Below are positions 57,974-64,000 of a stretch of DNA of 64,000 bases, one piece after another. The DNA is from Nocardia acididurans (GTDB taxonomy: Bacteria > Actinomycetota > Actinomycetes > Mycobacteriales > Mycobacteriaceae), in NCBI RefSeq assembly GCF_016741815.1, contig NZ_JAERRJ010000005.1:1-64000 (forward strand), read 5' to 3'. A program made the translations under genes and the position numbers. The notes below the pieces were generated by a model that saw only the letters and a list, made by a program, of their open reading frames with translations, was not told where the DNA came from and made no database searches. Numbering within the stretch: the first letter of the stretch is position 1; every line of letters begins with the position of its first letter.

Positions 57974-59941
57974 TCATCGGCCGCCTTCCGCCGTCGCCTC
58001 GCCGAGGGTCACCTCGACGGTCTTGGAATTGTTGCCCTGCTCATCGGTGTAGGTGATCTTCACCTTGTCGCCCGGCTGATGCGAGCGCACCGCGGCGATG
58101 AGCGCGTTGCCCGAATCGATGGGCGTGTCATCGACTTTCGTGATGATGGAGTTGTTCGGGATGTTCGCCTTGGCCGCCGGGCCGTCGGGGGTCACCTCGA
58201 GGACGCGCGCGCCGTTCACATCGTCGGCGCCGCGCACCTTCACGCCGATCTGCGCGTAGGTGACCTTGCCGTTCTTGATCAGCGCGTCGGCGACGCGGCG
58301 GGCCTGATCGACCGGAATCGCGAAACCGAGTCCGATGGAACCGCTTTGCGCGCCCGCGGCCTCCGCGACGCCGAGGGTGGCGATGGCGGTGTTGATGCCG
58401 ATCAGCTTGCCCTGCATATCCACCAGCGCACCGCCGGAGTTGCCGGGGTTGATGGCGGCGTCGGTCTGGACGGCGTTGATGACGGTGCCGGTGGAACCGG
58501 CCTCACCGCTGGTGGACACCGGGCGGTTGAGGGCCGAGACGATGCCGGTGGTCACGGTGCCGGCCAGGCCGAGCGGCGACCCGATGGCGACCACGGACTC
58601 GCCGACCTGGAGATTGGCCGAGTTGCCGAGTTCGACCGGGGTCAGGCCCTGCTTGTCGACCTTGATGACCGCCAGGTCCGAGACCGGGTCCGCGCCGATC
58701 AGCGTGGCGGGAGCGGTGCTCCCGTCGCTGAACGCGACCTCCATCTTGGCGTTCGGGCCGGCGCCGCTCACCACGTGATTGTTGGTGAGGATCTTGCCGT
58801 CCGAGGACAGGATCACACCGGATCCCTCACCCTCGGCCTTGTTGCCCGCGACGCGGATCATGACGACGCTCGGCACCACCTTCTGGGCGACGGCCTGCAC
58901 CGAGCCGGCCGGTGCGCTCACCACGCCGCTGACATTGGTGCGCGGGCCGTCGAGGGCATTGGTCACCGCCGGGCGGCCGCTGTCGCGGGTGGCCAGCGAT
59001 CCGACAGCACCGCCGATGCCACCGCTCAGCAACGCCAGCACGATCGCACCGGCCACCAGACCGGTCTTCGAATTCCGTTTCGGCGCAGCGCCTCCCGGCC
59101 CAGCCGGTGCGCCCGGCCCGCCCGGTGCCCCGGGAACGCCCGGAAGCCCCGGGTAGCTGGTCCCCGGCCCGCCCGGCTGCCCGGGCGCACCGAAGATCGG
59201 CTCGGTCGGCTGATGCCCGCCCGGCTGGGCGTACCCCGCCCCCGACGCGGAGTACGCCTGCTGCCCGAAGGCGCCGACCGGCGGCAACTGCTGGGTGGGC
59301 GCGCCACCGTGCATCGCCCCGCCCGAGAACACCGGCGCCGCACCGAATCCCGGCGCGGCGGGGGCATGACCCGCGCCCGCGCCGGAGGATGGCGACGCGG
59401 CCGCACCGGGCGACTGCGGCGCGGCCGGCTCGACGGCCTGCGACGGGGTGGCATCGGCGAACCCGTCGAACGGCTGCCGCTGCGCGCCTTCGCCGTATCC
59501 GCGACTCCACTCCGAACCGCGCTGCGGCTCACCGACCGAACCACCGTGCGGCTGCGCACCGGCCCCGGCGGACGCGCTCTGCTCCCGCCCGCTGGAGTCA
59601 CCGAAAGCGCTCTGCGGCTGGGCACTGAAGGCCCCTGACCCGCTGGCCGCATCCGACGCACCTTGTGCCTGCGCGCTGGAGCCCGCGAGCGTGCCGTGCG
59701 CCTGAGCGCCGTAGGGGTCATCGGGCGGCGTGGCGGGGGCGCTCGCACCGCTGCCCTGCGCCGAGCCGGATGGGGTGCGGGCGGCGGGGTCGAGCGATGC
59801 GGGGGTGGAGCCGGATAGGTCGGTGGGGCGCTGAGCGGGGCTGGACTGGGCCGGGGCGGGGGTGCTGCCGTCCGGCTGGGCGGGGCTGCCCGGGGTTCCC
59901 TCGGGTCCGGTGCCCCGCGTGTCCTTCGAATCCTCGGTCAT
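57974..59941 (-). CDS. pepD: HtrA-like membrane serine protease PepD
   Basis: This 655-aa protein has an N-terminal cytosolic region of about 300 residues that is rich in Pro, Gly, Ala, Ser and Gln and is disordered. One transmembrane helix follows (GLVAGAIVLALLSGGIGGAVG), then a trypsin-like domain with His in LTNNHVVSG, Asp in VSDLAVIKV and Ser in NPGNSGGAL, and a C-terminal PDZ domain (AQIGVKVRG... ITKVDDTPIDSGNALIAAV). PepD degrades damaged extracytoplasmic proteins and feeds the SigE/MprAB response. ATG 59941 follows GAGGAG. Tandem MprA-type repeats lie 45 bp upstream. The N-terminal tail is longer than in M. tuberculosis PepD. Confidence 0.93.
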   Translation of the reverse strand: MTEDSKDTRGTGPEGTPGSPAQPDGSTPAPAQSSPAQRPTDLSGSTPASLDPAARTPSGSAQGSGASAPATPPDDPYGAQAHGTLAGSSAQAQGASDAASGSGAFSAQPQSAFGDSSGREQSASAGAGAQPHGGSVGEPQRGSEWSRGYGEGAQRQPFDGFADATPSQAVEPAAPQSPGAAASPSSGAGAGHAPAAPGFGAAPVFSGGAMHGGAPTQQLPPVGAFGQQAYSASGAGYAQPGGHQPTEPIFGAPGQPGGPGTSYPGLPGVPGAPGGPGAPAGPGGAAPKRNSKTGLVAGAIVLALLSGGIGGAVGSLATRDSGRPAVTNALDGPRTNVSGVVSAPAGSVQAVAQKVVPSVVMIRVAGNKAEGEGSGVILSSDGKILTNNHVVSGAGPNAKMEVAFSDGSTAPATLIGADPVSDLAVIKVDKQGLTPVELGNSANLQVGESVVAIGSPLGLAGTVTTGIVSALNRPVSTSGEAGSTGTVINAVQTDAAINPGNSGGALVDMQGKLIGINTAIATLGVAEAAGAQSGSIGLGFAIPVDQARRVADALIKNGKVTYAQIGVKVRGADDVNGARVLEVTPDGPAAKANIPNNSIITKVDDTPIDSGNALIAAVRSHQPGDKVKITYTDEQGNNSKTVEVTLGEATAEGGR

Positions 59942-59985
59942 TTTCTCGTTTCTCCTCGAGTCTCTGGGCCAAGCCTGGCCTTGTG

Positions 59986-60004
59986 GACTGAGAGCGGACT
60001 GAGA
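59986..60004 (-). promoter_or_regulatory. MprA-type direct repeat upstream of pepD
   Basis: On the minus strand TCTCAGTC occurs twice with an 11-bp period (plus-strand GACTGAGA at 59986-59993 and 59997-60004). The same 8-mer with the same period is upstream of mprA. Confidence 0.75.
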
Positions 60005-60065
60005 CCGTGCTTGCTTTTCCCCGAGCTTTCGAGCGCTTCCGGTTCTGCGGCAGGCACGGCTGACA

Positions 60066-61550
60066 CTACCCGGCGGCGGGGCCGGTGGCCGGGGAGTCGT
60101 CGGGGGCGCCGGGCTCACCGGGCAGCACGATGTTGATGCGCGCGCCGCCGCGCTGCGAGGTCTCCACGGCGATGGTGCCGCCGTGCTTGGTGACCACCTG
60201 CTTCACGATGGCCAGCCCGAGTCCGGAGCCGGGCATGGAGCGGGCCGAGGTGGCCCGGTAGAAGCGCTCGAAGATGAGCTCGCGCTCCTCCGGCGGGATA
60301 CCGGGCCCGGCGTCGTCGACGGCGATCTCCAGCAGCCCGTGCGACACCTCGCGCATGGTGACGTGCACCTGCTCGCCCGAGGCGTTCCACTTGGCCGCGT
60401 TGTCGAGCACATTGAGGATCGCGCGTTCCAGGCTGGCCTCGTGGCCGTAGACGAGCCACGGGCGCAATTCCGCCACGAATTCGATGCCCACGCGGCGGCG
60501 GCGTGCGCGTTCGAGCGCGCGTTCCACCACATCGGCCATATCGACCTGCTCGTAGACCGCGTCCGGGGCGTCCTCGCGGGCCAGGTCTACGAGATCGCCG
60601 ACCAGTGTGGACAATTCCTCGATCTGCGCCATCACGTCCGAGCGCAGTTCGGCCATGTCCTCGTCGGGGATCTGCGGTGCGCCGGGGCGGCTGGAGGCGA
60701 TCAGCAACTCCATATTGGTGCGCAGCGAGGTGAGCGGGGTCTTGAGTTCGTGGCCCGCGTCGGCCACCAATCTGCGCTGCCTTTCCCGGGATTCGGCCAG
60801 CGCGCGCAGCATGGTGTTGAAACTCTCGGTGAGCCTTGCCAATTCGTCGTCGCCGGTGACCGGAATGGGGGTCAGGTCGTCGGTGCGCGCCACGCGTTCG
60901 GTGGCGGCGGTGAGCCGGGCGATGGGCCGCAATCCGGTGCGGCCCACCGCGGTTCCCGCCGCGGCGGCCAGCATGACGCCGCAGCCGCCGACCACGAACA
61001 GCAGCCAGGCCAGCCGGTCGAGCACTTCCCGGGTGGGCTGCAGGCGCTGCGACACCACCAGCGTGGAGCCGGAGTGTGTGCGGCGGGCCAGGACTCGCTG
61101 ATTGTCGACGGTGCGCAGCGAGTACGCGAGTTCCCCGCGCGCTACCGCCATCTCCTGTTTGCCGATGGGCGGGCCGATCGGGTAGCTGACGCGATTGTCG
61201 TCGAGCTGCGCGTCCGGGTAGATGAGCGCGACCCCGATGTCGTTGGAGTACAGGCTGCCCCAGAACAGCAGCTGCAGCGGATTCATCGAATCCACGTTGT
61301 TGTCGATCAGCACCGAGGACCGGGTGCGCAGCTGATTGTCGACCTCGTTGTACAGCGAGCGCGCCACCATCGCATAGGCCGCGATGGAGGTGAAGGCGAC
61401 GGCCACGGCCACCACCGAGGCGGCCAGCAGCGTCACCCGCCAGCGCAGCGACACCGAACTGGTGAGCGGCATGGGCGGGCGCATGTCCGCCGGTTCCTGC
61501 CGCTGCGTGAGCGCGGCGACGCCGGTCCGCCGGGAGACGGTTCTACCCAC
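60066..61550 (-). CDS. mprB: Envelope-stress sensor histidine kinase MprB
   Basis: This 494-aa kinase aligns with mycobacterial MprB. It has TM1 (RWRVTLLAASVVAVAVAFTS), an extracytoplasmic sensor of about 130 residues, TM2 (WLLFVVGGCGVMLAAAAGTAVG), HAMP (PIARLTAATERVARTDDLTPIP), the DHp H-box DAGHELKTPLTSLRTN, N-box NVLDNAAKW and G-boxes DAGPGIPPEE and GSGLGLAIVKQVV. The start is GTG 61550, 11 bp after mprA; ATG at residue 22 is also possible. It senses envelope stress and phosphorylates MprA. Confidence 0.95.
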   Translation of the reverse strand: MGRTVSRRTGVAALTQRQEPADMRPPMPLTSSVSLRWRVTLLAASVVAVAVAFTSIAAYAMVARSLYNEVDNQLRTRSSVLIDNNVDSMNPLQLLFWGSLYSNDIGVALIYPDAQLDDNRVSYPIGPPIGKQEMAVARGELAYSLRTVDNQRVLARRTHSGSTLVVSQRLQPTREVLDRLAWLLFVVGGCGVMLAAAAGTAVGRTGLRPIARLTAATERVARTDDLTPIPVTGDDELARLTESFNTMLRALAESRERQRRLVADAGHELKTPLTSLRTNMELLIASSRPGAPQIPDEDMAELRSDVMAQIEELSTLVGDLVDLAREDAPDAVYEQVDMADVVERALERARRRRVGIEFVAELRPWLVYGHEASLERAILNVLDNAAKWNASGEQVHVTMREVSHGLLEIAVDDAGPGIPPEERELIFERFYRATSARSMPGSGLGLAIVKQVVTKHGGTIAVETSQRGGARINIVLPGEPGAPDDSPATGPAAG

Positions 61551-61561
61551 GAGCCCGGCCC

Positions 61562-62251
61562 CTACGGAGGCGTCTCGCGCAGCACGTAGCCGACGCCGCG
61601 CACGGTGTGGATGAGCCGCGGTTCACCGTCGGCCTCGGTCTTGCGGCGCAGGTAGCCGATGTACACCTCGAGCGCGTTGCCGGAGGTCGGAAAGTCGTAG
61701 CCCCACACCTCTTCCAGGATGCGGCTGCGGGTGAGCACCCGGCGCGGATTGGCCATGAGCATTTCCAGCAGCGAGAACTCGGTGCGGGTGAGGCTGATGG
61801 CGCGTTCGCCGCGCCAGACCTCGCGGGTGACGGGGTCCAGGGACAGGTCGGCGAACTTCATGGTCTCCGACGCCTCGTTGCCGGAGTCGACGGAGGTTCG
61901 ACGCAGCAGGGCGCGCAGCCGGGCCAGCAGTTCCTCGAGGGCGAAGGGCTTGGGTAGGTAGTCGTCGGCGCCGGCGTCGAGTCCGGCGACGCGTTCGGAG
62001 ACCGAATCGCGTGCGGTGAGTACCAGAATCGGCAGATCGTCGCCGGTGCTGCGGAGTCGGCGGCACACCTCGAGGCCGTCGAGGCGGGGCATCATCACAT
62101 CGAGTACCAAGGCGTCGGGACGCTGCCCGGTGACCTTCTCGAGGGCGTCGAGTCCGTCGACGGCGAGGTCGACGGTGTACCCGTTGAAGGTCAGCGAACG
62201 ACGTAGCGATTCCCGGACCGCGCGGTCGTCGTCGACTACCAGAATGCGCAT
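61562..62251 (-). CDS. mprA: Response regulator MprA
   Basis: This 229-aa OmpR-family regulator has a receiver domain with VVDDD at 6-9, phosphoacceptor Asp51 in [12 protein letters not shown], Lys in [10 protein letters not shown], and a winged-helix domain ([45 protein letters not shown]). It is the first gene of the mprA-mprB unit, with pepD and moaB2 following on the same strand. A tandem 8-mer repeat 22 bp upstream of the start codon indicates autoregulation, as known for MprA. Confidence 0.96.
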   Translation of the reverse strand: MRILVVDDDRAVRESLRRSLTFNGYTVDLAVDGLDALEKVTGQRPDALVLDVMMPRLDGLEVCRRLRSTGDDLPILVLTARDSVSERVAGLDAGADDYLPKPFALEELLARLRALLRRTSVDSGNEASETMKFADLSLDPVTREVWRGERAISLTRTEFSLLEMLMANPRRVLTRSRILEEVWGYDFPTSGNALEVYIGYLRRKTEADGEPRLIHTVRGVGYVLRETPP

Positions 62252-62272
62252 GGGGTCCAGTCTGCCCAGAGC

Positions 62273-62291
62273 GACTGAGAAGTGACTGAGA
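62273..62291 (-). promoter_or_regulatory. MprA-type direct repeat upstream of mprA
   Basis: TCTCAGTC occurs twice on the minus strand with an 11-bp period (plus-strand 62273-62280 and 62284-62291), directly before the mprA start. It matches the site upstream of pepD and supports positive autoregulation. Confidence 0.75.
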
Positions 62292-62582
62292 AGGTCGCAT
62301 TCGACACGCCGGGAGGCTCGGCGCTATGACCTGCGCCTTTCACCGCATGTGCGAATCCGCGTACCTATTCGCCGGGTATGCCTGATCGAAAGACGTTGCG
62401 CGGGGCCAGCTTTCGTATTGACATACGAAAGGTAGTCCGAATTGCCGTTACTCAGCTCACGCGGTATGTTGCAGGCCGTACAAAAAGACCTCTAGTTGGT
62501 TCCGCGCGGGATTCGACCCCGAAGCCCCACAACCGCATACAGCCCGGGGGTCACTCGTGAAAGCGGAGGCGACGGAAGCGGG
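62292..62582. other. Divergent intergenic region of mprA and the sensor kinase
   Basis: The inverted repeat CTTTCGTAT-TGAC-ATACGAAAG (62410-62431) contains a perfect TTGACA at 62418-62423 on the plus strand, a likely -35 for the sensor-kinase gene; the -10 is not clear. A repressor binding the repeat would mask this -35. Confidence 0.45.
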
Positions 62583-64000
62583 ATGGAAGCGACACCCCGG
62601 TCCTGGCAATTCAGCCTGTCCAACTGGCCCGTCACACGCAAGGTCGGCATCGTACTGGTGCTCCCGGTGTTGCTCGCCTCGACGTTCGCGGTACTGCGTA
62701 TCGACAGCGAATTGCAGACCATCGACAAACTGCGCACTGCCACCGAACAGGCGGCCTTCTTCCGGCCGACCATCAAGTTCGAGGCCGCCGCAGAGGAACT
62801 CGCCGTCACGGCCATAGCCGGCTACGGCAATCCGGAGACCGATCCGGCCCTCGACACCGCGACAGGCAAATTCGATCAGGCGGTCGCCGATCTCGAATCA
62901 CAGCTGCGCGCGTCCAAAGCCGACGTGGCCGTGGTCGATCAGCTGACCCAGGCGATCAGTCTGGCCAAGACCATGCGCAACAACCTGCGGACCGGTGCGG
63001 CGGCCACCATCACCGAACAGGTGCAGCAACTTTCGACCAAGGTGCAGGCCGCGCTCAACCAGTCGGACGCGATCTCCGACTCCCGGGTGCAGCCGCTGTT
63101 CCTTCAGGTCGGCACGGCCATCACGGCCCAGCGCCTGCTCACCGAACAGCGCATGATGCTGGCCTCGCCCGACATCACGCGCAATCCGATCACGCGGGTC
63201 AAACTGCTCACCGTGATCGGCGCCGAGATCACCATGCTCGGCGTGTACAGCGGCATCAATCCGGCGATGGCCCCGAACGCCAAGGCGCTCAACGAGTCCG
63301 CGCAGGCCCGCATCGGCCTGCTGGCCTCGAACCCGGCCGATCCGGGCACCGCGCCGGGCATGCAGGAGAGCATCCGCGCCAGCATGGACGCCTACTCCAC
63401 CGAATCCCTCGGGATCGCGGAGAAGCTGGACGACAAGCTGGCCGAGCTCACCACCGAGGCCCGCAACAACGTGCTCCGCGATACCTCGATCGTGGTCGGC
63501 ATGCTGCTGGCCGGTCTGGCCATCGCGCTCGTGGTCGCCCGCTCGCTGGTCGTCCCGGTCCGCCGCCTGCGGCGCGACGCGCTGCAGGTCGCGCACATCG
63601 ACCTGCCGCAGGAACTCGAAACCGTGCGAAACGGCGGCGCCACGCCGGAGATCACCCCGGTCGACGTGCACACCACCGAGGAGATCGGCCAGCTGGCCCG
63701 CGCCGTCGACGACATCCACGCGCAGGCGCTCCACCTCGCCGCCGAACAGGCGCGACTGCGCCTGCAGATCGGCAACATGTTCGAGACGCTGTCGCGCCGC
63801 AGCCAGTCCCTCGTGGAGCAGCAGCTCTCGCTCATCGAGGAACTGGAACGCGACGAGGACGATTCGGAGCGGCTGCAGTCCCTGTTCCGCCTCGACCACC
63901 TCGCCACGCGTATGCGCCGTAACGGCGACAACCTGCTGGTGCTCGCCGGAACCGCGCTGCGCCGTGGACATCTCGCGCCGGTGCCGCTGTCGGACATGCT
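62583..64000 (+). CDS. Nitrate/nitrite-sensing-type histidine kinase, 5' part
   Basis: The visible 472 residues run off the window without a stop. TM1 is at about 20-38 (KVGIVLVLPVLLASTFAVL). A long extracytoplasmic helical sensor (about 40-300) of the nitrate/nitrite-sensing type follows. TM2 is at about 305-325 (SIVVGMLLAGLAIALVVARSL), then HAMP and the start of the phosphotransfer helices (FETLSRRSQSLVEQQLSLIEELERDEDDSERLQSLFRLDHLATRMRRNGDNLLVLAG). That last block is typical of CvnA-like kinases of actinobacterial conservons, which are usually followed by roadblock, DUF742 and GTPase genes. The promoter region has an inverted repeat at 62410. Confidence 0.85.
   Translation, partial: MEATPRSWQFSLSNWPVTRKVGIVLVLPVLLASTFAVLRIDSELQTIDKLRTATEQAAFFRPTIKFEAAAEELAVTAIAGYGNPETDPALDTATGKFDQAVADLESQLRASKADVAVVDQLTQAISLAKTMRNNLRTGAAATITEQVQQLSTKVQAALNQSDAISDSRVQPLFLQVGTAITAQRLLTEQRMMLASPDITRNPITRVKLLTVIGAEITMLGVYSGINPAMAPNAKALNESAQARIGLLASNPADPGTAPGMQESIRASMDAYSTESLGIAEKLDDKLAELTTEARNNVLRDTSIVVGMLLAGLAIALVVARSLVVPVRRLRRDALQVAHIDLPQELETVRNGGATPEITPVDVHTTEEIGQLARAVDDIHAQALHLAAEQARLRLQIGNMFETLSRRSQSLVEQQLSLIEELERDEDDSERLQSLFRLDHLATRMRRNGDNLLVLAGTALRRGHLAPVPLSDM

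Overview
The window is GC-rich actinobacterial chromosome and most resembles Nocardia. The evidence is four MspA-type mycolate outer-membrane porins of the Nfp kind, an Mtb12-like lipoprotein, and a block syntenic with the mycobacterial Rv0981-Rv0996 region: mprA-mprB-pepD-moaB2, mscL, the ruc zinc-ribbon chaperone, 5-formyl-THF cyclo-ligase, galU, glp/moeA, rimJ and glpR. No rRNA, tRNA, CRISPR array or intact insertion sequence was seen.

Layout. 1-2.7 kb is an accessory graveyard: a HigBA-like toxin-antitoxin pair with a perfect 36-bp operator, a decayed DUF4143-type ATPase, a VapBC pair, and three degenerate copies of a short element beside these modules. 2.7-3.7 kb holds two small membrane proteins (one GtrA-like). 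3.9-12.3 kb is a compact metabolic island around a 920-aa LuxR/LAL regulator: two hydrolase lipoproteins, a disulfide-type flavoprotein, an aldehyde dehydrogenase and an SRPBCC protein. Four promoters in the island share one sequence architecture, so it looks like a local regulon; this is my main candidate for an undescribed system. 12.5-19.9 kb holds an exported protein, a hydroxylase/methyltransferase pair with an unusual fusion, an Mtb12-like lipoprotein, a PP2C phosphatase, and an isochorismatase-family hydrolase with a 27-codon lipoprotein minigene opposite a GlxA-type regulator.

19.9-34.3 kb is a lipid and oxidative-metabolism region resembling a rearranged, mirror-duplicated mymA locus: acyl-CoA synthetase, two Baeyer-Villiger-type monooxygenases, two SadH-like SDRs, a LipR-like hydrolase and two paralogous GntR regulators. 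It is followed by an SRPBCC protein, an NADP-binding protein, an FAD monooxygenase and an SDR lacking its catalytic tyrosine. 34.5-43.2 kb holds a FadD15-like ligase, regulators (PucR, GbsR/MarR, TetR), a serine hydrolase, a beta-propeller protein and an NlpC/P60 hydrolase. 43.4-45.2 kb is an orphan ParA plus partner operon with an 18-bp palindrome upstream.

45.7-62.3 kb is the conserved envelope, division and stress block. Glp and its membrane receptor GlpR link to the divisome. Ruc lies behind a CIRCE element and is therefore probably under HrcA. Two tandem porin pairs (order B-A-B-A) sit between mscL and moaB2. MprAB and PepD form an envelope-stress circuit in which identical 11-bp-period direct repeats precede both mprA and pepD. 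At the right edge a nitrate/nitrite-sensing-type histidine kinase begins and runs out of the window. Many genes here appear to be leaderless: a TAnnnT -10 hexamer lies 6-8 nt from the start codon.
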